From Perilla frutescens (taxonomy: Eukaryota; Streptophyta; Magnoliopsida; Lamiales; Lamiaceae), in the NCBI GenBank assembly GCA_026008535.1, contig BRKX01000002.1, positions 73,305,380-73,369,379 of the forward strand: DNA of 64,000 nt, written 5' to 3'. Under the pieces are notes generated by a model that saw only the letters and a program-made list of their open reading frames with translations, was not told where the DNA came from and ran no database searches. This document shows positions 25,801 through 38,599 of this stretch, in pieces. The position numbers were made by a program, and so were the translations under genes. Each line of letters begins with the position of its first letter. Position 1 is the first letter of the stretch.

Positions 25801-28540
25801 TAGAAACATCCAGTGAAGGATTTCCAGGGGTTAACCTCACAACTTCCGGAAGATTTCCACTATAATGAATCATTTGAAGCAATAGAGCAGTGACTAACTG
25901 AATCTGTCTTTGCTCTTCATCCGGAAGATGATAAGTTCTTGGTACTCTCTTGGAAAGTGGCAACTTTAGAATGATTTGAAGAGTTTCATCCATCATATAC
26001 GACCGATGCTGAGTATACATATAATAAATCTGCATATCAAATTTGTAACCAAAGGTACAGTTCAGCACAAGAAAGCAAGTATGAACCTTGACAGACATAG
26101 ATTAGAGTGAGAAACAAGGTAAGCAAATTTCATTACCCCACCAATTAAACTGATTGCTTTCAGCTGCAAAAGCTGGATGTTATCAACCAAAAGAGTCTGT
26201 AAACTAGTTCTAACAAGTTGTAAAATGCAACTATCTGATAACCGTTCTATCAACAACAACTGCTTGAGAAAACTGAGAATAGTGCACAACTTCTGAAGTA
26301 TAACATTTACTGTACCAGACATCCTGCCAAAGATTGAAAAATCACAAGTAACGAAAAAATTATATCAGAAAATACGTGGATTTTTCCACATCCATAAATA
26401 TTTAAAATATTGTATTTGGAAAGAAATCAAGTTTCACAGTACCTGTTTGTTGTTGATTTCCTAACTCTTACACTCTTAGAAGTTCGCCTCTTCTTACTGG
26501 CTGACCCAAAATCCTCAAATTCATCATCTTCTTCATCTGATAATCAGATGTAAACAATCATATCACAGCAAGGGATGTGAGGCTTTATTTGTTCTGGAAC
26601 TGCTCAAATTAATTTTCAACTCTTCAAAATATATAACCAAATACATCCATGAACCAATGTATTTTTCTCACTAATATAACCACACATCAAACTTTTCTCA
26701 GAAGCACACAAATCATATCCAAAGACACTCAGAAATTTCTCATTTCCTCTGCAGAGTTGAACATATGTCTGTAAATCCAAATCTGAGAACCAAATTGGAA
26801 AGCTCAGACCCAACTGGGAGACATATGAGACCTGGCACCCTGACACTTACTTATGCAATGGTCACTCTTTGACAATATGGAATAGTAATAAGAATTCAGA
26901 TGAATAGAAGGAATTTGCAGAGCTAGCAGCAACTCATACCATCAAGTGCCACGTTATAATTTGGTTTGTGTAAGGCTCGATATGCTGGATCACAAGCGAA
27001 CATAACATCCAAAATTTGATGTCTTGAAAACTCCAAGATCCTTTCAATATACTGATACAAGTAGACCATAATTACAATCAATTGATATGGTAAACTTGCA
27101 GCTTTTGTCCACAATTCATGGTACAAGTTATCCAGAGAAAGCATGACAGCATATTTTCTCATGGTTAATGAACTTACCTCTTCCTTGTAAATCTGTTTAG
27201 GCATGCCATCATGAGCCATAATAGCTAAAGCAGCATGAATCGACTCCAGAGAGCAATAAAGGGATGACACTACATCAGCATCCAACTGAAGTTATAACAA
27301 ACAAAATGTTAATGATGGGCATATAGAGGTACCATGCCGTACAAATAAGTTCAACCAAAATCATTCTTGCCGTCTAGCAAATGGCAACAATGTCTAGAAA
27401 AAAATAGAATGTCAAAATAAGTAAAATCCTAACCTCAAGAGAGTCAAAATACTCACGCCCAATAAGAAACATAAACTTAACATATGATTAAGTAGCACAA
27501 GAGAAAAACACCTAAGCATCTAAGATTAGATCATAATAACATACTATACTGCATACAAAAACAATGAACCAAGAGATTGAGGTCAAAATAACTCCATTTA
27601 TAGTCACTAAATATATCTACATATCTCTGGGAAATAAAATTACCCGTACATGATGGACATTAGTTGTGTATGTAGAGAAGTAAAATCAAGTATCTCATTG
27701 TGGGTTAATTATGCAGAAATGCGAGTGTTTAAATGGGCCGAGTTAAATCACAATCTAGTTATAATATCAGCAATGCATTTGGGAACAATCTCTCTCCATT
27801 CCGATAATAGATAAGCGTGCAATTTACAATTTCCCTTCAAACTACACATTCAGTCAGCCCAACATTTTTTATTTCAAAGTGAAATGCATGCTCTGTGTTA
27901 TAGACAAGTATCCAGAGAGTTAACGTACAACTGGTAGAGGTAGTTTCCAGATCCGAAAACAATTACCTGATTGCCAACCATGTCAATGTCTAATAAGAAA
28001 ACCTATTGCGTTTCTGTCAAAATAAATAGTTTGGCCAGCAAGGACTATTGGCACTAAAACTAGAAGAACAGCCCAAGAAAACTCTTTGTAGAAAATGCGA
28101 TTCACGCAGCATGGTTGCAAGCATGTAAAGAAAAGGAAAGTAAATTGACACAGAATGTTACCTTTTCACAATCATCAATAGAAAGTCCTTCTGCTCGATG
28201 GATTTGTTGATCTAAAACCTTTAATATCCTTGAAAGAATATCAACTGGAGCCATATGGAGTAAGTTCTTCGCTCGAATTGACATGATTTCATTAACTAGG
28301 GCCTTAAGATCAGATTGGGTCAATTGTGCCCATTCTGTTTCATCTCTGTCATCAGAAAGAATTTCCGCTCTGCTGCATATGTCCTCCAACCTTTCACAAA
28401 AGCCTCCAACAGCTGCATCTGATGAAGGATAACAAATTCAACTTTATATTTAAGAATCAGAAGGGGAAAGTAAGAAGAAATAGAAATAACGGAAAAAAAA
28501 AAGAGAGAAGAGAACAAGCTCAAGCTAGCAAACACGCAAA

Positions 28541-28572
<32 letters not shown>

Positions 28573-31097
28573 ACCTTGACCCTCACGGGAATCGGGACAC
28601 GGAGCTGATGGTAAGTCATCTTTCACTCTCTTTTTCACTTTAGGTTTTCTAGAAGAGTTAATAATATCCTGCAATTCATGTTAAATTATTAGCCAGACTA
28701 AGAAATCGTTTATCAGTCTAAATTATTTGCCCTCAAAAGTGACTAACGTTATTAGCATTATGGTCCTGCTGATAGTTTTTTGTTCCCAAGGAGTCGATTG
28801 GCACTTGATTTGTGACAGGTAAGCTCCGCTCTAAGGACTTTGATTCAGTCAAATTACCACTGTGCATTGACTCCATACCAGGACCTGAGAAACTTGAACA
28901 GTGCAATGAATAATAAGACAGAAAATTATAACTTGTAATATTGATTAAAGCAACAAAAAGGTGCAAAGCAGATAAATATCCAGGAACTTTTATCATAACA
29001 AATGGGAGGAGAGGCAGATACGAATAGAAGAACTGTAACTAGGAAATGATTGTACAAGCTGCAACCGCGGATAGTTCTTTCAAGAAGTAATGCAATAACA
29101 AGCACATAAAAGGTCTTGCAGATGATACAAAAATTTCTGAGAGTTTGAGGGCATGGTGTAAGGTTGAGTTGAAGATAACTACTAGCACATTTACTTCGTC
29201 TTCAAGGAAATCAAAATCATTATGTTGTTCACGCAAATGCAAAGTTTTGTACAGAAAGGGGGAAAAAATAGAACTAACCTGATCAAAACGTGTAATATAA
29301 TAAATGATAGCCAAAAATTATAAGGAAACAGCATTTACTCAACTAAATCAAATCCAAGCAAGTTGAAATGATATGAGGATATGATAAAGTTGAAATCTTA
29401 TTCACATTAAAGAATATTGGAAAGCCGTCGGTGGACCAGTTTACCTGGAGTGACATATTCAAATCCCTCAGCATCATGTTGCAAAACATCGTTGATTGGG
29501 TTAATGTTCCCCACTGAACCACCTGATTGATCATTTTTTTCATTTTTAAGATTCCTACAGATAAAACCATGTAAACTTTAATACTCGGCATGTCAAATAA
29601 AACCAGCAATTTGATCCTAACTTTCTTCTGGAGAAATTTCATAATTTACTTTAGAAGAGCTGATGTAGGATGCTATGCTTACCAATCTTTCGTACAAAAA
29701 CCAGCCACATGAAATCAATCAATAAAGATACAATTGTTATAATTTTTTATAACATTTGCAGTTTTGCACGGCATCGGCAATTGGTTTTCACATATACAGG
29801 CGAGGACATGAGTATACTTCTCATAATAATTAAACAGTGTTTGGTTATTGATCATTTATAGTAGGTCAACTTCACCCACAAGGTTATCACAATTAATATG
29901 CCATTCCTTCATAAATGTCAGCTGGTCATCAGTAATACAGCTCCCTCTCAATGCGTTTATAACTACAGATTATAGTGATTTTGGCATCTTAATAAGATTA
30001 TGTCTCATATCCTATCAGAAACACTATCATAAGCATGATATTCCTTCTTTTTTAGTTTTTAAATTGTAACTAAAAGTAGGATTTGAGCCTTCTTGAACAG
30101 ACATGAGTCATAATCTTAAATATGCAGCATGAGTTACCCAAAGCCAAAAACTTCTATTATAACATTTAATGTAACCCGAGACAAAGAATATATTGTATAA
30201 CTCATTGTTAAATGTTCTGCCGTTTATGATTTACCCTGCACAATGGTGTGCCCGCAGGCAAGAAAAGGATGGGCAGTAGATGAAAGTTATAGACTTCATA
30301 TCATGGGAGGAAATTCTTCTATTTCATGTTGTTGTACGAAGTCGAAACTGAGTAACATTTGCAAAATCACCAGTTCTCTCAATTTGGATAAGATAGGCGG
30401 CATTTCTATGAAACTCCTTTTTCAGGATTACAGGCAGATACTTGACCTGGAGTGGATTGCATTTTCATTCTTCTAATGATCTAATTGAGACATAAATTTC
30501 ATTATTTACTTCAACATTTCCACCCTAAGTTTTCTATCTAAAAATTGACAGTTAAAAGTTCATTGGGTTGTTGTTTGGCTTTTCTTTACACTCATTTCCT
30601 TTCCTGGCAAGAGAGAATAAGTACAGATCTGGACATGTCTACCGAGTCCATTCTCAGCGACTTAATCAGTGAGTAGAGATACAGTACATATCCTTCTAAA
30701 GGAAGTCACTACAAAACTTCAAAACAGTAAATTTATGAATTTAGGAGTGAAACAAATTTCGGTCAATGGTCAACCAAATTATAAATCTAAAAATAAGCAG
30801 ACTCCAGTTGCCAAAATCATTTCTTTTTTTATTTATGGTTTGATTATATGCTAACCAACCAACTATTTACAAAACAAAAAAAAAATGAAAGTTGACTAAT
30901 AAAACAATAACAATGTTGACAATTTTTTTATTTATAAAGGTTGTCATAAATCGAAATTATAAAAAAAAAAATCTAAATTTTTCTAATTCAGGTTGGTTTT
31001 GTTTGGTGCACTGAATAATGAGAACTGACACTAATGAAGCATTGAAGCACCATAGTTTCAAGCTTAAATTAGTAAATATTTATTTTGGATAAATGAA

Positions 31098-31143
<46 letters not shown>

Positions 31144-31853
31144 AAAAATATTTTAAATAATAAATTGGAAGAAAACAGTTGAAAAAAGTTTAATATTTCG
31201 TGTTGTATATTTCCATTTTATTTGTACGCTTAGCATGAGAACTAGTCTTAATATTTAACATTTATTTTTTAGCAATTCTCTCCAAACTCTCATCCGAACA
31301 TCAATATACACATTTTCAGTAGTTCTACATAATAAGCACATCCTCTAGGATAAAAAAAAAACAGAACCAAAAAGGAAAAAACGATTACCACCTGCGAAGA
31401 GACTGCTAAGTGCTGGCATAATAATTTTCCTAATTTCCAAAATTCCAACCAACATAACTTGAAGCAAAATCATTCCTAGCCAAAGCAAAACCTCATACGC
31501 AACATTCAGTTCAACTGTATAACCAGTAATCACCATTAACTAACTAACTAACTAAAGCACCACAAATCAAACATCATAACAAAATCCGGCACTGAGAAAC
31601 AAGCTTACAAGTAAGACACGTCAGCATTGCGGAGGAGATCAGCAATCTTGCCAGAAACACCGGCGCTGCTAGAATTCCACCTCGCAGCTCCACCGTCGTT
31701 GTCGAAGAGGCGAATTTCCTGATCGAGCGCGCCGCAGAACACGGGGAGCGACGGCAGTGGCAAGCACGGCGCCACCTCCGAGTGAACTGTGTTCGAGAGG
31801 CCTATGCCCTTATGGAGTCCCTCGAGGTCGCCTCCACCGCCGGGATTCGACAT
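16891..31853 (-). CDS. SCC2: Sister chromatid cohesion protein SCC2 / NIPBL-like cohesin loader (28 coding exons)
   Basis: Exons, high to low: 31853-31609, 29554-29445, 28884-28748, 28668-28575, 28418-28162, 27285-26940, 26536-26443, 26323-26137, 26029-25601, 25532-25003, 24932-24722, 24643-24593, 24433-24275, 24198-24031, 23542-23243, 22506-22438, 22381-22229, 21782-21613, 20725-20617, 20044-19877, 19794-19690, 19627-19397, 19193-19060, 18986-18693, 18609-18249, 17652-17560, 17490-17365, 17118-16891. Frame is kept throughout: 5559 nt, 1852 aa, close to Arabidopsis SCC2. A PHD finger (Cys4-His-Cys3) lies at residues 700-744, starting CSIC, then CQGC, H723, and ending CQVC; it is a plant feature absent from animal NIPBL. 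The rest is HEAT-type helices (EAALELVGKHIASHPDVGLK is one), with conserved DELHLFMRWFYLCLWYKDDP and a basic tail. It loads cohesin onto chromatin with SCC4. Introns host a TRIM and a LINE relic. Confidence 0.96.
21200..21540 (+). mobile_element. LINE (RTE-type) reverse transcriptase C-terminal relic in SCC2 intron 18
   Basis: On the plus strand, antisense to SCC2, one broken frame gives YGTEYWATIG, then KKHMLRWM, then RIRNGKIR. After a stop and shift come APMEDKNREK and GHVQMRPNEAPK. This is the conserved order after the polymerase core in plant LINE/RTE-type ORF2 proteins (YGxECWA, MRMLRWM, RIRNEDIR, APIEEKM, GHVxRRP). Stops break it, so it is dead. It lies within the intron between exons 21782-21613 and 20725-20617. 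Confidence 0.75.
22595..22929 (+). mobile_element. Intact TRIM (miniature LTR retrotransposon) in SCC2 intron 15
   Basis: Two 120-bp LTRs, 22595-22714 and 22810-22929, begin TGTTAAATATCCCACATTGG and end TTTCTAACA; they differ at only two positions. Directly after the left LTR is a primer-binding site TGGTATCAAAGCC (initiator-Met tRNA type), and directly before the right LTR a purine tract GAGGGGGCG. A perfect 5-bp target duplication CAGAG flanks the element (22590-22594, 22930-22934). Total 335 bp with no coding capacity, so it depends on another element's enzymes. The LTR text resembles widespread plant TRIM families and has no 5S rRNA-like part that would make it Cassandra. Near-identical LTRs mean recent insertion. 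Confidence 0.95.
28541..28572. repeat. GT/GA microsatellite against the intron 4 splice donor of SCC2
   Basis: (GT)n then (GA)n on the plus strand. In the gene's sense this is a CT then CA tract starting right after the GT donor at 28574-28573. Confidence 0.85.
31101..31141. repeat. (GA)n microsatellite, ~20 units, in SCC2 intron 1
   Basis: Uninterrupted GA dinucleotides inside the first intron (29555-31608). Likely polymorphic in length. Confidence 0.95.
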
Positions 31854-32120
31854 CGAGAAAACGAATTGAGCAAACAAAGTAGTGATTGGTGAACAATTTG
31901 AGTTTGAATTTTGGGGGAAATGAAGTTAGCCCTAGAGAGAGAAACGGGGGAGGAGGAGGAGAGAGAAGGACAAATGGCGGGGAAAGTTAATAGAAAATTT
32001 TGGGAAAATTTTTAGCCAGTGGAGGAGAAGACCGACTGTGTGTCTGTGTGCGCTGGCAATTTATATGCTGCCGTAAAAATGGAGTCCAATTGCCTTTTGT
32101 TACGGACGACGTGTGTGTGG
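31854..32120 (-). promoter_or_regulatory. SCC2 5' leader and proximal promoter
   Basis: Upstream of the SCC2 ATG the minus strand carries a CT-rich leader (about 31925-31975), typical of plant 5' UTRs. A plus-strand open frame at 32019-32387 has no family resemblance and is treated as chance. Confidence 0.45.
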
Positions 32121-32619
32121 ACTGTAAGTTATGTGGTGCGACGTCGTATTGCTATGCGTCAAGCTTGTGAGGGACGCTACGGCACTAGACTAGTACAAGC
32201 CCTCTCTCCTCGTTTGGTTGCAGAGGGTTTTGAATTTGTTTTTACTAAGATTGGAATTTTCCGTTTCTTTTCTCCGGGAGTTTTGAATTTTATTTTACTT
32301 CACTACGATAATAAATTTTTTATTTGTTGTGCCAAAAATTACAAGTTTCCATATTGTTTCCGTTTTGTTGGGTTGAATTTTTTATAATAATTTTTACTGG
32401 TGGTACTAACTGAATGCATTTAATAATTAACTAATGATATGAAATTAATTATATACAAATATTTCCTACATTTCATTCAGATAGATTGATTTGATTTTTT
32501 ACTATGATTAATAAAATAATTGAAAATGACAACTAAACAAGTAAATTTTTTAATATGTTCATATTTCTTTTATTTGATGTTTAATGTAGATATACATAAT
32601 TAGTTATTTATTTGAATTA

Positions 32620-33490
32620 GTTTAAGGGGGCTACTAACTTACTTAAGTGCCCTTTAAATTATTTCCCAGCACAACAAAAATTTATCAATGCACCACTAAT
32701 TTAAAAAAAAGAGTGAAAATGAAAAATAACAATAATCAATAAAAAATAAAAAATGAATTTCTCATTGTCTTCTCCGTTGGAGTTGCCGACACCAAAGACT
32801 GGTTCTTGCTTCGCCGGAAATTGGTCTTTTGCTGATTTACAGACCCCATCTGCCGCCGCCGCCGCTCACTCTACCCGACGCCAACTATTCTTCTTCTTTC
32901 CACCCCACATTTTTCTATCATCTCTCTAACATTCCTGCAAAAAAAAAATAAAAAAAAATATCTGATGGTTGCCCGCAGTTAACTTCCAACTAGTATTTAT
33001 TGTTTGGTTCGAAAATAAAGTTTCGAACATGTGTGTTTGGTTCGAAAATGTAAATCTAGTTCTATAAAATATTTTCAAACATTAGTGGGAATTTGGTTCG
33101 TCTTCGAAGCAATCAATCTTATTCGATAAACATTTTTCGAACCAAAATTAAATCTTTGAAAAATTCAGTTCGATTCAAGAAAATCGGTTGATTTCAATGG
33201 AGCACGATGGCGATAAATTTGTGTTTGGGGAAAAATGGAGACAGTGACTGAGAGGGGGAGGAGACACAGCTGGTGGACGAAGAAGAAAAAGAAAATGCAA
33301 CAAATGAGAAGAAGACATGCAGTAAATCCATTTTTTAATAATATTTAAATGATTTTTTTAAGATAACATTAATTTTTTAAGTGAAGGGTACAAAATTAAT
33401 AGCTTGCGGTGCATAGAGTAAAGTATGAAGTGTATAAAGTAAGTGAAGTGTAAAGAGTAAATATCGTAATGCAAATAGCAACTCCCCTAG
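32620..33490. mobile_element. MITE-like element A, related to 37295-38475
   Basis: The left end (AAGGGGGCTACTAAC) and the inverse of the right end (CTAGGGGAGTTGCTATTTGC) are loosely inverted. The body contains several TTCGAA-centred segments and AGAGTAAA/ACTCTTTAC motifs also found in the element at 37.3-38.5 kb. A 19-bp direct repeat, TAGTTATTTATTTGAATTA, lies just outside both ends (32601-32619 and 33526-33544). No coding capacity. The exact edges and superfamily are uncertain. Confidence 0.5.
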
Positions 33491-33799
33491 TTTAATTCTT
33501 TGACAATTAATATGTCCATATTTATTAGTTATTTATTTGAATTACGGATATTTTTATAATTGAATTTCATAATTTATTAGTATTTAGTTGGGGGAGAGAG
33601 AAAAAGAAAGAGAAATGTGCCAAACGATACAATTTTGAAGTGAAAATGACACAACCTGAATAAAGGGTGTTGTGCAATGAGGCACATGTGTGGCAAAATT
33701 TGATAGACCTGACGGCCTAGTCTGGCCCAACCCAATATGATTTTGGACCGAGTTCGGCCAATATTTTAGTTGTCCGAAATGAATTTGTGCCAACCTAAA

Positions 33800-35020
33800 A
33801 AAATGTTCCAAATAGGTAAGGTGATTGGGCTATTTTTACATGCATATCTTGGGCTATTTTTGGTATTGTTTTGGTGTGTTAATTGCCTCACGCTCGTGTT
33901 TTGTGGAGGAAATTATGTTTTGTGAGTGATTGCAGGTGATTAAGACATATATGAAGGAATTGGCCAAATTTGTGAAGATTTTGCAGTCGAGAAAAGTGAA
34001 AGGAATCTGGAAGAGTCTGGGAAGCAGTCAGTATGGGCATACTGACTGAAAGGAGTGCCGAGATGACAAATATTGGGCTTGAGCGCGTGCAAGATTGGGC
34101 TGGAGCGCGCGTATTTGCTTGAGTTTTTGGGCCTGAACGAGATTGGATGTTATTTTATTGATTTTGGACTCTATATTTATCTCTTTCCTAGTTAGATTAG
34201 GTTTAGGATTCTATTTCCTTAATTAAACAATTATATTTAGGGATATAGAGAGATATTAGAATGGATATTCCATACTAGATACGCGCAGACCAAAGATGCG
34301 TTCTTGAGAGCAGATTTTCTCGTTTTTCTACTTTGAAAATTCCATCGTATTATTCAGAATATTTTTGTTGTTCAGATTTAATTATGCAATCGAGTGAAAC
34401 TCGTTCTTATTCCGGTGAAGATTAATGAAGCCCTGGCATAATTATATTGTGAGATCTAATTGTTCTTTTTACTTTGATTAATTGCATGTATCTGTTTTTC
34501 TCGGTATTTAAAGTCGTTAATTGTTTCGTCCCTGCTAGATAGTCGTGAATATTTAGTAGATCAGAATTAATTAGTAGCCAATTAAACCGGTCATCCATAA
34601 TTGTGGTTTAAGTTTAATTAGTGGTATAACGATTCTTCAGAATCGAGGGAAAAACAGTCTAAATTCAACGGTCATGTGTCAGAGTCTGTTGGTTTTGAAT
34701 CGGGTTTCTCTAGTGCTCAAAGATGTCGGCTCATTAAATCTATAGAGTGTCACTTACGGTTGTCAGTCGATTAGGGAAATAATTGGTGAAGTGTCTTTCT
34801 GATTATCAAGAAACTAAGGAGAAATTAGGTTGCGTCAGTAAGTGTCTTCGGTGACTATAACTGGTTTGCATGTGTTAATTGAAATTATCTTTGCATCAAT
34901 GATCGGTATAGTTAAGTTAGGGTGAAGTTAATTGAAATCTGGAATACCTTTTATAGTCTGTTACAAATCTACTCTAAGTTTTATTATTTATTTTCGTTCT
35001 TGATATTATACAACAAAATT
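33800..35020 (+). mobile_element. Gypsy-type LTR fragment (no partner, no internal region)
   Basis: The text reads like the U3-R-U5 of plant Ty3/gypsy LTRs: a TATATTTATCTCTTTCCTAG promoter-like block, an early TTAGGTTTAGGATTCTATTTCC tract and later AGTTTTATTATTTATTTTCG. The stretch stops abruptly near 35020 and no second LTR or gag/pol follows. Confidence 0.5.
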
Positions 35021-36060
35021 CGTTTAGAAAGTTTGGTTTCTGCAAATTGAAGGTTTGGAGTAATTCTCATCGGTCATTTGGGAGACGATCTTGCTCGCCA
35101 CTGTTCTGGGTAGGGTGGGCATGCCGACTGTCGGTCGGATTATTTTTGGTATAAACCGACGCACCATAAAGCCACTGACAGTTGTATATTTTACACAACT
35201 TGTGGACATAAATTGATATTTTTTTAACTTGTTAGGTTGAGCGTTTTACTAGCTTTTGTGTTTAATTTCCTATCATTTTGTGGTTTGATGTGCTGCGAGT
35301 TTTGCAGTAAAAGTGGTGAATATGTTGCATAATTGAAGTAACATGATCAATTAATTCCACTAAGAGCTAAAATATGGTATAATTAGGCTTTGAGTTTAAT
35401 TAAATACTTAATTAAAGTATAATGGACTTGATTAGATGATTAAAGCCTGTGAAAATTTGAAATTCAATGTGAAATACACTTGGGTCGACCCGAAAAGGTT
35501 CAGTCGACCTAAGTCGGTGCAAATTACAAAGGTTCGGGTCAACTCGACCGAAACCACCTGGGTCTACTCTGTGCAAAACTGGTCTTCTGGGTTGACTGAA
35601 TTATTTGGGTTGACCCCTGTGCTCGGATTCGTATGAGTGCGATTTTATTATATCCAATTCAGGGTTTTAAACCTACATATAAAAATCACCACTTGAATAC
35701 ACGCCCCAAAGGAGACCACAAACCATTGGTACACTTTCACACACCCGGAGAAGACGTAGGAGGTTGTACAACACCATCTACACTATTGGAGTGATACAGT
35801 CCAGTAAAGATACAAATTCCAAAAATGGCGAAGAGAGTTCATTGTAAAAGACAATTGGATGCTATAGAGGATATTCAGTGCCATCTATATTTATTTTATG
35901 ATGTTTCAAATTCCGTTTTATTTTATTTCATTTATGTCTGCTAAATTACATTATGGATTATAGGGTTTACAAATGTTATGGATTGAATGATTTAATTTAT
36001 TGAGTTATGTTTTCAGTTTATTATTGAGCATTTGATTACCTAGTTTGGATTTCTCATTTG
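35021..36060. other. Spacer between LTR fragments, no gene seen
   Basis: The stretch at about 35430-35635 repeats GGGTCGACCC/GGGTTGACCC-like words. A plus-strand 66-codon frame there has no recognisable motif. Confidence 0.4.
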
Positions 36061-36660
36061 TATGTTGATGGACAAAACATGTGTATGCAGGCTAACTAAT
36101 CGGAATATTCTCAACCGTGACTCTCTATTTAGTGAGATAAAATAGGGTAATCAATTTATGTGATGCTTAGAATAACCGACCAAGTGAACAAGTGTTGCAT
36201 ATAAATCTAAGTTCAAAGAACTTGATTGTGAGTGGTGATGTGTGCGAAGAACTGACCCAATGAAGTAAATGCTCATTATTTCTATGTTATGACATGCGTT
36301 ATATGAATAGTCTGATAATAAATTAGTGATTTTTCATCTCTAATGAATTAAAAGGTTGAGTAATCAATCAATCAGTCTAAGATCCATTGTATGAGTATTT
36401 TCCAAAAATCCCCCGTTTTCCATTAATTGTTGAGTTATTATTTTATTTTATTGAGCTTTATGTTATTGTTTTATTTCGCATTTATTTTTTCCTTCTTTAC
36501 TTTAATTCATAGTCTAAATATTGATAAACTATTTGTGTTTAATTTGGTGATTTATTCGACCATCAGTCCTTGTGGATGCGATACTCTCGCTCCCTACATA
36601 TTGCAATAATAACGTGCACTTCGTAGTCAATTATCTGTTAATAAATAGCGTGTCAGCTGC
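36061..36660 (+). mobile_element. Second gypsy-type LTR fragment (3' part)
   Basis: Ends with CAGTCCTTGTGGATGCGATA followed by CTCGCTCCCTACATATTGC, a block typical near the 3' end of plant gypsy LTRs. The upstream text (GACTCTCTATTTAGTG, AGTCTAAGATCCATTG) fits the same class. No target duplication could be set. Confidence 0.5.
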
Positions 36661-37294
36661 CCAATCCAAAATTTCGAAAATGGACTTGAGCTCACGGGCA
36701 GGTCAGCCTATTTTGCTTTTTGGGCTGGATAGGCTTCCAAAATGGTGACTCGAAAGAAGTTCATCCCGATCCGACCTGTTTTGCCACCCTTAGGCATAGT
36801 GTATGATCATGGTCCGTAAATTGAATATATTGTTTGTTTGTTTATATTTTTTTAATATTGTTGCATTTTTCATCAATTTGTAGCACTTTATATGAAATCA
36901 ATATTTATATCAAATTTTATGATCCGGTAATAATACGCCGCAAATTGGTAAACTAAGGTCATTTCCGAAAATATTATTTTGTTGGATTTTTTGAAAATGA
37001 GGAAAAATATAAAGTATTTATTGGAGAAGCCCATTGTGTTGATATATTTTATTAGCTTGCCACCTGTGGACTTGAGGTGTTACACTTGATATCATATATG
37101 AATTGCTAGTGCCCAACCGAGCATCGGAGCCACTTACAGAATGCTTAAACCAAGCCCCGTGGAAAATATAATGTCCCGTACCGAACTGGGATAAATGTTT
37201 TCAAAAGTTTATATACGGGTTCAATAGATTATTCTAACAACATAGATTAACCATTTCAAGTGGGTGATGAATGCCAATTAATTGATAAAAATAA
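36661..37294. other. Spacer, no gene seen
   Basis: AT-rich DNA with a short GC-rich stretch of GGC/CCC-type words near 36710-36790 that recalls non-autonomous hAT repeats. Nothing codes. Confidence 0.35.
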
Positions 37295-38475
37295 TTTACA
37301 AAGACAGTTGCTATTTGCGCTACGTATTTTACTCTTTACACTTTGCATATTCAATGCACTATAAATTTTACTCAATGCACCACATGTATTCATGACATTA
37401 ATACCCTTCACTCCAAAATGATATATTTTACTTCAAAAAAGAAAAAAAATCATTTTGAAAAATAGAGAAACTGCCTACTTGTGAGTGAAAAAACTAGAGG
37501 AAGAAGACACAAATAATTGTTCGAAATCTAGCACATGAGAATAAATTATTTTGGTTCATTGTTTAATTTAAGTTTCATAGAATCATAGTACTTTAAGATG
37601 TTGTGATCGGTTATTGGAAGTGTTAGATGTTGTTATGTGTTTTTTGGTTGAAAAATAATCGAGTTTGGAATGTGTTGGCATGGTGAGATTTCATATTTAA
37701 TTCGAACTGTGTTTTTTGAACATCTAAGACATGTTTGAGCTTTTATTTTCAAACATGACTTAGAAAAGTAGGGTGCAAATGTGTTCAAAATTTAATTTTT
37801 GAACAACTCCCATTTGTTAAAGAAATATTTTTCGAACGACACTTATAAAATTTCAAGTGCAAGGATGTTCAAAATTGATTTTTTTAACAACTCCATTTGT
37901 TCAAAAAATATTTTTCGAACGACGCTTAGAAAATTTCAGGTGTAAAGATGTTCAAAGTTGTTTTTTCGAACAACCTCATTTATTTAAAAAAGGTTTTCCA
38001 AATGTCGTTGTGTTCGAAAATTGGAGTTCGAACCACTCTAATATATTCAAAAACTTAAATTTGAATGTCATGAACTCCGTTTTTCCCTAAGTGTTGTTCA
38101 AAAAATGGAGTTCGAACCACTCCAAAATGTTCTAAATTTCAAATTCGGATGAATCGCGATCTAACAAAAAAAAACATCTACAACATGTTCTAAAATCATC
38201 TTTTTTCAATCAATACACTCATACTAGCATCTAATACTTCTAATAAATTATTAGAAGTTGATGAATAGTGATTTTTAATATGTTTAATAAATTATTCTTA
38301 CCTTGTTTGTTTTTTATTTTATTTTAATTTTGAATTCATGGTGCATTGAGTAATTTTACTGGTATAAACAAGTAATAAAAGGGTATTGAAGTAATTTTAT
38401 AATTATTTTATTTTTTTCTTTATTTATTTTGGGGTGCAAAGAGTAAAATTAGCTGTACAAAATAGTTGCTCACTT
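37295..38475. mobile_element. MITE-like element B with ~84-bp internal tandem repeats
   Basis: The left end contains AGTTGCTATTTGCGC and TTTTACTCTTTACAC. The inverse of the right end contains GAGCAACTATTTTG and TTTTACTCTTTGCACC, giving imperfect terminal inverted repeats. Inside, a unit opening TTCAAAATT and containing TATTTTTCGAACGAC recurs at 37784, 37868 and 37951 (periods 84 and 83). A second motif, GGAGTTCGAACCACTC, occurs twice near 38025 and 38110. Shared words link it with the element at 32620-33490. No coding capacity. Confidence 0.6.
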
Positions 38476-38599
38476 TACAGATGGTATTAGTAGTACCTTC
38501 ATAAGTCCTACTGTCCATATGGTGTAATATTTTTATGTAAAGAGAAACAAATAATCATTTTACAAACCAAGTATACAGATCTAATTAAAAATTAGAAAA

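Noticed and set aside
28326..28643. Plus-strand open frame across SCC2 exons 4-5
   Set aside because: It is the antisense shadow of real SCC2 exons and a GA microsatellite.
32019..32387. 122-codon plus-strand frame next to the SCC2 start
   Set aside because: No recognisable domain; it overlaps the SCC2 promoter region and loses coding texture after 32220.
37757..38010. Possible CRISPR-like array (regular ~84-bp period)
   Set aside because: The units are contiguous, diverged tandem repeats without unique spacers, in a plant genome.
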